Assembly (NCBI RefSeq): GCF_050313795.1
Contig: NZ_JBNPMC010000001.1
Span: forward strand, 124,001 to 188,000
Direction of reading: 5' to 3'
Length of the DNA: 64,000 nt
DNA from: CAMBRQ01 sp945870325
Lineage (GTDB): Bacteria > Bacillota > Clostridia > Lachnospirales > Lachnospiraceae
Shown here: piece by piece, positions 39,959 through 50,416 of the stretch
How positions within the stretch are numbered: position 1 is the stretch's first letter
Layout: each line of letters begins with the position of its first letter
The notes under the pieces: model-generated
Told to the model about the DNA's origin: nothing
Seen by the model: the letters and a program-made list of their open reading frames with translations, nothing else
Database searches by the model: none
Position numbers and translations under genes: made by a program

Positions 39959-41334
39959 TATTTCCTCCGAATCTTAAAATCTTTAAACCGAAATCCATTG
40001 ACCTCTTTTTCTTCCTGGACTTCTACTTGATATCGCATGTTCTTGCGCTGTCCGTATAGGCGCACATATATAATCTTCACGAAATCTTCCACTTCTGCAA
40101 GAGGAAGTTCCGTGGCAAGCATCTCTGTTCTGTCACCTAACTGCTCATCCACATATCTGCCAACCCTCTCCGGGCTTAGAACTCTTCGCATCTTTTCCAT
40201 CATTTTCTTTAATTTTTCCTGACGCGCCATCAGATCCGGCTCGCGCTCATCCAGTTTCTGCGGTATGAATTCCTTTCTACCCTCCGTCGGAGAATAGAAG
40301 GAATTGCTGTCAAGAAAACTACAACTATAAATGCGAACCAAGTGTTCCAGGAATTCCACCTCATAGATGCCGCCAAGATCCATCTGTTCTTGATTCATAA
40401 CTTCATTGATACCCAGAAGGATCTCTTTTAACTGTCCTCTGACATCCTCATTTCCTGAGAGCAGGAACTTAGCTCTGTTAATCGCGGCCCGCTGATACTG
40501 CGTATTCTTCTGATTGATCTCATTCAAGATCTCATCCATGTTGCGAAACGCCTCGATAATCTCATGCAAATAGCGATAGACCAACTCCGTTGCATCTTCT
40601 ACGGATATCTCATTCAAAGTCGCAATCTCTGCTGCCGCTTTGCCTATATACGACTTGCTTCTGCTCCTGCCCTCCAGACGCTCAATAATCTCCGGCCGGA
40701 ATTTGGACACATTGTCGGAGGTCAGCAGACGGTGATACGCCTTGTCCACAATATTCGTAATATAATCATTAAACAAGGCATCCATAATCTCTGCCACTGT
40801 ACTGTGCTTTGTCAGTTCATCAATGTAATGCTTAATATTCGAATTCAGATTCTTAAGTCCGGTGATTAAGTAATCTGTATTCTCCAGTATCTGAAGAAGT
40901 ACCACACCCGGATTGTCCGTATTTGCCCGAACCAGACTATAAATGGTATAGATATAACCCTGGTATTCAATCTGTTTCCCTTCAGCAATCTCAAGCATGG
41001 TTTTCATAAGACGGACTGCATATTCTTTAAAGTTCACTCTCTGTACGTAACTTTTATCTGTCTCTATCTCAATCCACCCATAGTACTCAAGTCTCCTTAA
41101 GATGCCATTTGCCTTGCCCCGGCTGTCAGCCTGAGCAAATTCTTCTTCTACCACCTCTGCTGCTGAGGACTGTTCAAAATAATACTGTAGTTCGTCCACC
41201 AACACTTCTCTCTCCACACCAAAAGAAAGCTGATGTTCCATAACAGAAAACAGCTTACAGATACATTCCCAATATACAATTTTATTCGGTGATGCCAGAG
41301 GGGTGAAAAAATTCTCTGGAATGATATGAAACAT
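39958..41334 (-). CDS. jetA: Wadjet MukF-like kleisin subunit JetA
   Basis: A 458-residue JetA protein starting MFHIIPENFFTPLASPNKIVYWECICKLF behind AGGAGAAAGCG. An N-terminal winged-helix dimerisation region and helical middle (NLNSNIKHYIDELTKH) are followed by a C-terminal part that would bridge the JetC heads. It is the kleisin of the Wadjet condensin. Confidence 0.92.
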   Translation of the reverse strand: MFHIIPENFFTPLASPNKIVYWECICKLFSVMEHQLSFGVEREVLVDELQYYFEQSSAAEVVEEEFAQADSRGKANGILRRLEYYGWIEIETDKSYVQRVNFKEYAVRLMKTMLEIAEGKQIEYQGYIYTIYSLVRANTDNPGVVLLQILENTDYLITGLKNLNSNIKHYIDELTKHSTVAEIMDALFNDYITNIVDKAYHRLLTSDNVSKFRPEIIERLEGRSRSKSYIGKAAAEIATLNEISVEDATELVYRYLHEIIEAFRNMDEILNEINQKNTQYQRAAINRAKFLLSGNEDVRGQLKEILLGINEVMNQEQMDLGGIYEVEFLEHLVRIYSCSFLDSNSFYSPTEGRKEFIPQKLDEREPDLMARQEKLKKMMEKMRRVLSPERVGRYVDEQLGDRTEMLATELPLAEVEDFVKIIYVRLYGQRKNMRYQVEVQEEKEVNGFRFKDFKIRRK

Positions 41335-41352
41335 ACGCTTTCTCCTGTGTGG

Positions 41353-42414
41353 TTATCTTCCACAGCACTTCTTATATTTTTTGCCGCTTCCACATGGGCA
41401 TGGATCATTCCGCCCAATCTTCGGTTCTTTTCGCACGACCTTGCTCTGCTCCGTGGAACTAAACGCAGATGATTCTACTTCTTCTGTATCATCCGGTTTT
41501 CCCATTTCTTTATTGCTGAATCCACGATTGCTCCAGCGCTTTACTGTATATAGCCATTTCTTGCAATTCTTTGCAAAATAATCTGCCCTTGTCTTATTCG
41601 GGAATACTACAGAATGCATATTCAGTAATTCCACGATATCTTTAAAACTCATATCATCCTGCACTACCCGAAATTCTATTTCAAACAGAATATCATCTGC
41701 CTTTACTTTATCCTTGAACAACTTTTTCAGGTCTGATTTTAGTTTTTGGTAATACAGAAAATCTATACTGATGATATAATCACCATCACACCAGAATCCT
41801 TCTTCCCGTTCAGCCAGTATATCAACGACCTCATCGATTTTCCCAGAAATCCCCTGCATAATCTGCTTGTCATCCTCTGACCAATCCGCACGTTCAAACA
41901 TCTGGTCTATTGCAATCTCTTTTAGTTTTTCTCTTTCTATAACACCAAACAGATTCAGGCACGCACGGAGCGTAAATCGTACACCCGTGACCAGCCCCAT
42001 TTTCATCTGCTGTTCCGTATCTTCTTTTAACGTTGTAAGTAATATATCTTCAATCTGTCTGGGAACAACAAAATCCATTGCGTCTACATTCCCAAACATA
42101 AACACCCAGCCTTTTTTGCAATAGTTCTCCATAAGGATTCCACAATCCACATGGGAAAGAGGACGATTATTCATTGTTTTTACCAGAAGTTCGATATCCT
42201 TCACATCAAGAAAAATGATCTCGCTCTGAAAAGATTTGGTAATCAATTCTTCCGCAAAATCTTCCTTCTCCTTCCAGCTTGTAAACTCTGCTTCATCTGT
42301 CCATGTCTCTATAATCATATCCAGAAGGCTATCCTGCGCCTTCATTAATATCTCTGGCAACTCCAGCGTAGTTTCACCGGGAATCATGAAATTGTCAGCC
42401 ATACTCTGCGCCAT
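41353..42414 (-). CDS. SEC-C motif protein encoded in front of jetA
   Basis: A 353-residue helical protein ending RNDPCPCGSGKKYKKCCGR, a SEC-C zinc motif. The rest matches nothing I recognise with confidence. It ends 18 bp before jetA on the same strand, so it is probably transcribed with the Wadjet genes. The start at 42414 (MAQSMADNFMIPG) has no clear ribosome binding site. In-frame codons upstream read VKKNGLTDFVKQ, and an AAGGA-preceded ATG at about 42460 begins MNEIDR in another frame, so the true N-terminus may be split by a frameshift. Confidence 0.75.
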   Translation of the reverse strand: MAQSMADNFMIPGETTLELPEILMKAQDSLLDMIIETWTDEAEFTSWKEKEDFAEELITKSFQSEIIFLDVKDIELLVKTMNNRPLSHVDCGILMENYCKKGWVFMFGNVDAMDFVVPRQIEDILLTTLKEDTEQQMKMGLVTGVRFTLRACLNLFGVIEREKLKEIAIDQMFERADWSEDDKQIMQGISGKIDEVVDILAEREEGFWCDGDYIISIDFLYYQKLKSDLKKLFKDKVKADDILFEIEFRVVQDDMSFKDIVELLNMHSVVFPNKTRADYFAKNCKKWLYTVKRWSNRGFSNKEMGKPDDTEEVESSAFSSTEQSKVVRKEPKIGRNDPCPCGSGKKYKKCCGR

Positions 42415-42515
42415 CTGCTTTACAAAATCAGTTAATCCATTTTTTTTAACGATCTATTTCATTCATCTCTTAATTTCCTTCGTATTTTTCAAATATATGC
42501 TTGCTTTGTTAACTA

Positions 42516-42556
42516 ATTATACGGCATATGAGTTGAATTATCTACTGTAACAACTC
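42516..42556 (-). promoter_or_regulatory. Possible promoter and operator of the SEC-C/jet operon
   Basis: In minus orientation a TATAAT (42521-42516) follows an inverted repeat GAGTTG...CAACTC (42530-42556, 15-bp centre). No good -35 box is spaced correctly, so activator dependence is possible. Confidence 0.3.
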
Positions 42557-42569
42557 TTTTCTTCAATTC

Positions 42570-43127
42570 TCATTCAATATATTCCACTGTTAATCTCATA
42601 AGCGTCCTCATATTCTCCAAGTCCCGCTGCACATCGCCCGTCTCAAGAGAGTGATTTGCATCCTCCGTGATGTACAACGTTAACTCCTTTTCTTCACATC
42701 CGCGTCTCACTGCCGAAGTCTTCACCCAAGGGTCAGATGTCCCATGAAATACAATTCCTTCCCGCCCCATGAAACGAAACGATTGCTCAACGGGCGTATA
42801 GAATATATTCCTGGTCTCTAGCCCGTGCTCTGCCGCGTATGCGGCTGCAACCGCTGTACCTATACTTTTGGATATGAATAAGATATGGCTATAATCTTCC
42901 CACACAATATCTTTCAATATGTCTTCTGCCTGCTCCAATGCAGTATAGAATGACTGTTCCATCTTCTCTGCATTGCCCTTGACATTCTGGGGAAAATTAC
43001 CGTAGGGGACTTCCTGCAGCACATATCCGTTCTGAATTGCGAGTTTCTTGCTGTAGTATAATAACGGCTTATCGCAGTGGTATCCGATTCCTGGAAATAT
43101 TACGGCTATTTTCTTATCCTTTTTCAT
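42570..43127 (-). CDS. Alpha/beta hydrolase family protein
   Basis: A 185-residue compact hydrolase. It opens IAVIFPGIGYHCDKPLLYYSKKLA; the nucleophile elbow is probably ISKSIGTAVAAAYAA (GxSxG-like, S-K-S-I-G), the acid lies in HGTSDPWV and the histidine in EDANHSLETG. No specific substrate can be named. It sits between the Wadjet operon and the far end of the CRISPR array. Confidence 0.75.
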   Translation of the reverse strand: MKKDKKIAVIFPGIGYHCDKPLLYYSKKLAIQNGYVLQEVPYGNFPQNVKGNAEKMEQSFYTALEQAEDILKDIVWEDYSHILFISKSIGTAVAAAYAAEHGLETRNIFYTPVEQSFRFMGREGIVFHGTSDPWVKTSAVRRGCEEKELTLYITEDANHSLETGDVQRDLENMRTLMRLTVEYIE

Positions 43128-43265
43128 TTTCTTAACCTCGATTCTTACTTTATGTATATCTTGCCAATCGTCTGTATTCCTTATTTTTATCGTAATATAC
43201 TGAATTTAAACGCATATATTAATCTTTGTCAATCTTGACTATTGTGGGACAATTTGGACATATAC

Positions 43266-43371
43266 ATTCATATACGCCTGAATAATCCGGTGTCCACACA
43301 GGAATATTCAATACGTTAACATGCTAATCTTCATTACACTATTTGCATCAGTTTTCTATGCCTTGTTTGCT
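43266..43371 (-). repeat. Decayed CRISPR repeats beyond the array end
   Basis: A badly decayed repeat copy at 43306-43336 keeps CATG, TAATCTTCAT and the ATTCA start. A still weaker copy starts near 43266 (ATTCATATACGCCTG). Together with the altered first repeat at 43372 they show gradual loss at the leader-distal end of the array. Confidence 0.55.
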
Positions 43372-46300
43372 ATTCATATACATTTCATGTTAATCTTCAT
43401 CAGAATTATAACTAAAGAGATATACTCACAAATTTGATTCAAATACATCTCATGTTAATCTTCATCAGGATCCGAGAATATATTGGGCGAAAGAGGTTAC
43501 ATTATTCAAATACATCTCATGTTAATCTTCATCACAGCAGGAATGAGTGTGAATCAATACATGGAGTATTCAAATACATCTCATGTTAATCTTCATCTTA
43601 TCTTTTGTCATGATCCGAATGTCACATCCCTGATTCAAATACATCTCATGTTAATCTTCATCCGGTGACATTTGCGGCAATCGAAGGGAGCGAATAATTC
43701 AAATACATCTCATGTTAATCTTCATCTTAATTTTTCAAGAAAATTCATTATATTGCCCCCTTATTCAAATACATCTCATGTTAATCTTCATCGCATCCAA
43801 CGCCTCTTCCAGTATTTTTGTTTTGGAATTCAAATACATCTCATGTTAATCTTCATCATATTATTTTGCAATACTTACAGTCCTTGCACTTCAATTCAAA
43901 TACATCTCATGTTAATCTTCATCTGTGCAAACAAACAGGGAGATGATGGACCGAATTGCATTCAAATACATCTCATGTTAATCTTCATCGTGTGAGAAAA
44001 TTGCAGTATTTTACAGGTATTCGGAATTCAAATACATCTCATGTTAATCTTCATCTCGGCGTTAGATGCGGATGCTTCTACGGCACGCTGGAATTCAAAT
44101 ACATCTCATGTTAATCTTCATCTTGGCGGATCAGGTATTTGCATTGGATATCCGCAGATTCAAATACATCTCATGTTAATCTTCATCTGTAGGTGTCCAG
44201 TCGTCCTGGCTGGTGTGTGCGGATTCAAATACATCTCATGTTAATCTTCATCCGCTCTTCGTTCTTCCTCCAGATCCATACACGACAATTCAAATACATC
44301 TCATGTTAATCTTCATCATAACTATTATACGATAAAATATTTCGTCGCTCAAATTCAAATACATCTCATGTTAATCTTCATCTTATTGCATTTCACCATA
44401 TACATCATTCCACCACTATTCAAATACATCTCATGTTAATCTTCATCGATATACACATTCGACCGATTACCCTCCTTCTTTAATTCAAATACATCTCATG
44501 TTAATCTTCATCATAAACCGGATGATTGCAACGGGTGTTAGATGGGAATTCAAATACATCTCATGTTAATCTTCATCTCTCTCTGGAAAAAGATTTGGGT
44601 TTCTTGCAGTCACATTCAAATACATCTCATGTTAATCTTCATCGGTAATTACGATTACGTTGCTTCCCTTCACTAGATATTCAAATACATCTCATGTTAA
44701 TCTTCATCCGATGCAGATCACGGACGATGCGGAGGCTCTGGAAGTTCAAATACATCTCATGTTAATCTTCATCGGAAGAAAAGGAAACAATAGACCGAAG
44801 TCACTGCTGTTCAAATACATCTCATGTTAATCTTCATCGAGATCAGGAAGTCGTGGATACAGATGCTAATGAGTTCAAATACATCTCATGTTAATCTTCA
44901 TCTCCGTCTGGCTGCACATGATAATCGATATCGCACTGTTCAAATACATCTCATGTTAATCTTCATCCTTATTTTCTAGTATTGTCACCAATGTGCTGTA
45001 CTCGTTCAAATACATCTCATATTAATCTTCATCAAAGTAAACACCTTACTTGCGTATACTATGTCCATAGTTCAAATACATCTCATGTTAATCTTCATCC
45101 TCTCAATCATAAGACCTCCATTAAATCTCAGTTGTTCAAATACATCTCATGTTAATCTTCATCTACAATGCTTCCCTTTCCTTCCTTTCCGTAGTTAATG
45201 TTCAAATACATCTCATGTTAATCTTCATCGTGCGCCATTATCAATAGCAACATCATAATACTTGTGTTCAAATACATCTCATGTTAATCTTCATCGATTT
45301 CTGCAATTTTTACATCAAACTACGCTGTTTTGTTCAAATACATCTCATGTTAATCTTCATCACACTGAATGAGCGTCTTGCAAGATTTAAGGCTCGTTCA
45401 AATACATCTCATGTTAATCTTCATCTCTTCATTAATGTATCATAGTTTCCACACTCAATAGTTCAAATACATCTCATGTTAATCTTCATCTTTTGAAAAT
45501 TTGGGTTATATACTTCCTAAACATTAGTTCAAATACATCTCATGTTAATCTTCATCTAGACCGTCATTGGTTGCTATGGTGGCATATTCGTTGTTCAAAT
45601 ACATCTCATGTTAATCTTCATCGTAGATGTGACGATGGAAACTGCTGGCTTTGGTTTGTTCAAATACATCTCATGTTAATCTTCATCGGTATCTCTGCAT
45701 GCAACTTATTGGCATCGTATGTTCAAATACATCTCATGTTAATCTTCATCTCGTTGCATTTTTCAACTGTGCAAGAATATATTCAAGTTCAAATACATCT
45801 CATGTTAATCTTCATCATATTCGAGAACATGCTTTTTTGGAAAGAGGACAGTTCAAATACATCTCATGTTAATCTTCATCAATCTCCGGATATTAATTTT
45901 TGCCTCGCAATGGAAGGTTCAAATACATCTCATGTTAATCTTCATCCCAAACTTCATTTACTTTAAACTCTCTGCAAATATCGTTCAAATACATCTCATG
46001 TTAATCTTCATCAACCATTTTTACCATTTATTTTTATGACAATTTGGTGTTCAAATACATCTCATGTTAATCTTCATCGGTATCCAAGGTACTGGAACGG
46101 AACCGAGAAACTTGGTTCAAATACATCTCATGTTAATCTTCATCATCATGCTTATAATTCCTAGCCAGATCACTGCAAAGTTCAAATACATCTCATGTTA
46201 ATCTTCATCATTTCCCGGAGATATTGCCGGATGATTACTAAATGCGTTCAAATACATCTCATGTTAATCTTCATCCGAGAAATTCAGCCATCTCGCAGGT

Positions 46301-48427
46301 TGTCATTCCGGTTCAAATACATCTCATGTTAATCTTCATCTGTATATACATGCATTTGACAGAATGTTAGAGGCTGTTCAAATACATCTCATGTTAATCT
46401 TCATCTCTCCAACCTCTATCTTTACGCCGTCCACAGCCTCCTGTTCAAATACATCTCATGTTAATCTTCATCGTATTGTTTGCGATATTTTGCGATATCT
46501 GTTCGATGTTCAAATACATCTCATGTTAATCTTCATCACCACACTACGCGTAGATTAGGTTAATTTATTGTGTTCAAATACATCTCATGTTAATCTTCAT
46601 CAATATTATGTTCTATTTCTCCCACGTTTTCATCGTCGTTCAAATACATCTCATGTTAATCTTCATCAGGAACAATAGAAATATTTGTTAGAAAATAATA
46701 TGTTCAAATACATCTCATGTTAATCTTCATCGCGGATGTATGTTCCATGCTGTAAAAGAAAAAAAGTTCAAATACATCTCATGTTAATCTTCATCCAATG
46801 CCGCAGATGCGATTTGTGGAAGGTTACTTAGTTCAAATACATCTCATGTTAATCTTCATCAAATACGACGGTTATCATACGCAGTTCAGAAACAGGGTTC
46901 AAATACATCTCATGTTAATCTTCATCTCTTCGCCCATTCCGGGACGGTAGGGTCTGTCTCTGGTTCAAATACATCTCATGTTAATCTTCATCAATTTCAA
47001 AGATTCCACTCCTGTTTCGACATTATTTGTTCAAATACATCTCATGTTAATCTTCATCTGATATCCCCGACTTCTGTAATTTTCCCTTGTGGAAGTTCAA
47101 ATACATCTCATGTTAATCTTCATCCGCAAAGAAAAAAGAAGAAGCCATTCGCATAATGAAGTTCAAATACATCTCATGTTAATCTTCATCGCAAGGCTGC
47201 ATCGTCAAAGATAAGCGCATATGACGTTCAAATACATCTCATGTTAATCTTCATCGAAAAACGAAAAGTTTAGAGTAAGAGCAATCGGATGTTCAAATAC
47301 ATCTCATGTTAATCTTCATCTACATTGCAACATCCAACAGAGAAAAATAAAACCGGTTCAAATACATCTCATGTTAATCTTCATCTTATCAAGCCAACGG
47401 ATATCTGCAATATAATCATTCGTTCAAATACATCTCATGTTAATCTTCATCAAATAGTAGGGGATAACAAAGACTTGTCCACGTTGTTCAAATACATCTC
47501 ATGTTAATCTTCATCGAACGACTGGCAGCAGGACTTAATGTCCGTATCACGTTCAAATACATCTCATGTTAATCTTCATCCGTTCTTCATTATAAGCATT
47601 ATAATGAAATTGGTTGTTCAAATACATCTCATGTTAATCTTCATCAAAGAGGGACTAAAGGGGCGTGGCATTTCCACGTAGGTTCAAATACATCTCATGT
47701 TAATCTTCATCTTTTTCATATTTCCACTTTTTCGACCATACATCCGTTCAAATACATCTCATGTTAATCTTCATCAGAAGGGTGACCTCCTTTTGCGATT
47801 GGTATAATAGTTCAAATACATCTCATGTTAATCTTCATCCTGCAGAGAGGTACGTGCGGGGACTGCATGGATCATGTTCAAATACATCTCATGTTAATCT
47901 TCATCTATTGCAGACTTACAAATATTAATCCTAATATTATGTTCAAATACATCTCATGTTAATCTTCATCATCTTACTTGCATCCCAGGAACGCAAGTAA
48001 TCAAGTTCAAATACATCTCATGTTAATCTTCATCTACTGCCGAATTCATTTTTAATGCTCTCTATAATCGTTCAAATACATCTCATGTTAATCTTCATCA
48101 CGAGGGAGCAGTTCGAGGCAGACAGACGGAGATGGTTCAAATACATCTCATGTTAATCTTCATCCCATCCTGCTTCACCTCCGTTTCGTTTGTCGTTATT
48201 TGTTCAAATACATCTCATGTTAATCTTCATCTCAAGCGTTTTCTGAAAGAATCGGGGTGTTCGTAGTTCAAATACATCTCATGTTAATCTTCATCCCATT
48301 TAGGCTGGCGACAGTGTCGTAATAGTAATCTGTTCAAATACATCTCATGTTAATCTTCATCAACATCAAACGCCGGATTTACAGCAATCCTGCATTTGTT
48401 CAAATACATCTCATGTTAATCTTCATC
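43372..48427 (-). CRISPR. Type I-B CRISPR array: 78 repeats, 77 spacers
   Basis: A 30-bp repeat recurs every 65-67 bp, giving spacers of about 35-37 bp. In the transcribed (minus) orientation it begins GATGAAGATTAACATG and ends AGATGTATTTGAAC, so the 8-nt crRNA handle is ATTTGAAC. ACAT-GAG-ATGT forms the small Cas6 hairpin. Direction is set by the cas operon and leader at the right end. The 21 leader-distal repeats (43372-44708) end in T, and the 57 leader-proximal ones (from 44744) end in C. The last repeat at the left end is degenerate, and the repeat at 45004 has one internal substitution. Confidence 0.98.
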
Positions 48428-48606
48428 CAACGAATTTCCGCCATTTCCCGAATCCGCTATACCCTACATTCCTCTATTTTACAACTATTTCCCTTTTTTT
48501 ACCAGCCATACCTCATTTCCCTTCATACTTTTCTCTCCTCGCACTTTTCCTTTATCTTACCTGCTTTTCTACACTTTTCTCTCAAATTCCACCTGGTAAA
48601 AATGGC
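48428..48606 (-). promoter_or_regulatory. CRISPR leader
   Basis: The 179-bp AT-rich, purine-biased (in minus orientation) stretch between the cas2 stop and the first repeat is where Cas1-Cas2 would insert new spacers and where the pre-crRNA promoter may lie. It has no ORF. A clear -35/-10 pair was not identified. Confidence 0.8.
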
Positions 48607-48897
48607 CTAAATAATCAAACTCTCCCCATTTTCAACATCTCCATTCCCCAATATCTCCTCACCAAATACATTGTCATTCATCAACTTAATAATACATACA
48701 AAATCTTCATCCTTATTTATCACCTTCTTCAAATCTGTCTTTAATTGTATCAATTTTGATGGCGACATCTCCCCACGAAATACCGACTTTTGAAAATGTG
48801 ACAGATACTTCTTACAAACCTTAAACACTTTCTGTACTCTTTTCTCTCCCACATCATAAAACACAAATGCATAATTATAATTTATTTTCTTAGCCAA
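48607..48897 (-). CDS. cas2: CRISPR-associated endonuclease Cas2
   Basis: A 96-residue Cas2 (YAFVFYDVGEKRVQKVFKVCKKYLSHFQKSVFRGEMSPSKLIQLKTDL) with the catalytic-site Asp of FYDVG. It forms the adaptation complex with Cas1. AAGGAGGG before its ATG overlaps the end of cas1. Last cas gene, next to the leader. Confidence 0.96.
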   Translation of the reverse strand: MAKKINYNYAFVFYDVGEKRVQKVFKVCKKYLSHFQKSVFRGEMSPSKLIQLKTDLKKVINKDEDFVCIIKLMNDNVFGEEILGNGDVENGESLII

Positions 48898-49896
48898 TCA
48901 ATAACCCTCCTTCAAACTAAAAGGAACAAATTCTTTATCTTCCATGATTTGCTTAATTAATTTATAGCAATCCAACTTAATTGCCGTTCGATAAGACACC
49001 TTTCTTTTCAATATGGGATGTTGAAATACCGATTCCATCCTTCCCTCAAATGCTTCAATAAATATTTTTCTTCCCTCTTCATTCAACAAACAATAATTTA
49101 CCTTTTTATCAAAATGCTTTCCCACCTGAATCTTCCTATTATTTACTAGATCAAAGATTGTCCGATACACAATTACAGGTTTAAATACTTCACTCAGATC
49201 TAGGCTCAGCGAAAATCTACCTTCAGATGGTTCATGCAGATAACTAATTCTCTGATCCAAGTGAGTCCTATAAATGGCAGAGATAGTTTTTGTATAAAGC
49301 AACGTATTCCCAAAAGATATCATTGCATTAATCGGATTATCCGGCGGCCTTTTCACTCTCTTATTCATGATAAAATCTTCTGGTAAAAAATATTGAAAAT
49401 CATCATAAAACCTCATCCACAATTCACCTTCCGCCGACATCAACGACTTTATATTATCTGCCTTCTCTACATCTGCATAAAACTCCTTCCTGATCCAATC
49501 AATAGTCTCTTTAACCTCTTTCTTATCATGCTTATAATAATGATATAGCACCTCGTATATATTAACTCCGATTCCTTTCACAATAGCCTTAGCGATTTTC
49601 AACCGCTCATTCTCATATTTCCCAACCTGTTTTACCAGTAGTTTTCCACTCATATACTGGTCTTTGGGATAAAAAGTACCACTATATCCTCCATAATAAT
49701 TAAAGAAATGTACGACCACATGATTTTGTCCAAGAAAATCCAACAACTTACTATTAATACTAACTTCATTCATACAATAGATTTCTTTTGTATTTTCAAT
49801 CGGAATATACACATTCTTCCCATCTTTTCTAAAACAAAGGGAATTGTCTTTCCTTGTCAATTCTCCCATTGACGTAATATATCTTGTACTTCCCAT
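48898..49896 (-). CDS. cas1: CRISPR-associated integrase Cas1 (type I-B)
   Basis: A 332-residue Cas1. The catalytic triad is readable as Glu in SAEGELWMRFYDDF, His in YLHEPSEGRFSL and the acidic residue in LDLSEVFKPVIVYRTIFDLVN. The start at 49896 (MGSTRYITSMGELTRKDN) has AAGGAGG five bases upstream; the longer reading from 49926 lacks one. Confidence 0.96.
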   Translation of the reverse strand: MGSTRYITSMGELTRKDNSLCFRKDGKNVYIPIENTKEIYCMNEVSINSKLLDFLGQNHVVVHFFNYYGGYSGTFYPKDQYMSGKLLVKQVGKYENERLKIAKAIVKGIGVNIYEVLYHYYKHDKKEVKETIDWIRKEFYADVEKADNIKSLMSAEGELWMRFYDDFQYFLPEDFIMNKRVKRPPDNPINAMISFGNTLLYTKTISAIYRTHLDQRISYLHEPSEGRFSLSLDLSEVFKPVIVYRTIFDLVNNRKIQVGKHFDKKVNYCLLNEEGRKIFIEAFEGRMESVFQHPILKRKVSYRTAIKLDCYKLIKQIMEDKEFVPFSLKEGY

Positions 49897-49913
49897 GTCA
49901 TCCTCCTTATTCT

Positions 49914-50405
49914 CTATATGTAGCAATATTCATAATACGCACATTTTTTACACTTTGGCTTATCTAATGCCGGCGGAATCTCTTCTCCCTGCAGCAACGC
50001 TTCTATCTCTCGTATATACTGATTCAATTCTTTTTCAACCTCATCAGTCAATTCTATGATCATTGTCTTCTTACTACTCTTATTTTTTTCTACAAATTCC
50101 AACTTTCCCTTTCTATCGATCCCCTTGTCTTTTAACACTTTCAGATATAATATCAATTGCCATTTCGACGCTTCAATATCTGCATCTGATTTTTTCACTT
50201 CTGTCAGATATTCCGCCGTCAATTTATCCAGTTTAATATTCTCAATGGCTATCTCCGTATTCTCTTTCTCTGCACGCTCTTCATGGATTGCTTTTCCAAT
50301 CTTAACTTCTTCACTATTATCTTCCAGATTCAGCCTATTTCCGAACAGATAACACTGTCTCTTACAATGGAAATAATAATTCATCAATGTCCCATTCACC
50401 TTCAT
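49914..50405 (-). CDS. cas4: CRISPR-associated exonuclease Cas4
   Basis: A 163-residue Cas4 for PAM-dependent spacer precursor trimming. The iron-sulfur cysteines are in FHCKRQCYLF near the N-terminus and CKKCAYYEYC at the C-terminus. RecB-type nuclease residues are in IGKAIHEERA and the region after KGKLEFVEKN. ATG at 50405 follows AGGTGG; a GTG three codons earlier is also possible. Confidence 0.94.
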   Translation of the reverse strand: MKVNGTLMNYYFHCKRQCYLFGNRLNLEDNSEEVKIGKAIHEERAEKENTEIAIENIKLDKLTAEYLTEVKKSDADIEASKWQLILYLKVLKDKGIDRKGKLEFVEKNKSSKKTMIIELTDEVEKELNQYIREIEALLQGEEIPPALDKPKCKKCAYYEYCYI

Positions 50406-50416
50406 CTCGTCCACCT

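Noticed and set aside
43483..47507. Several plus-strand ORFs rich in SNTSHVNLH or IQIHLMLIFI
   Set aside because: They are translations of the CRISPR repeat in different frames, without ribosome binding sites.
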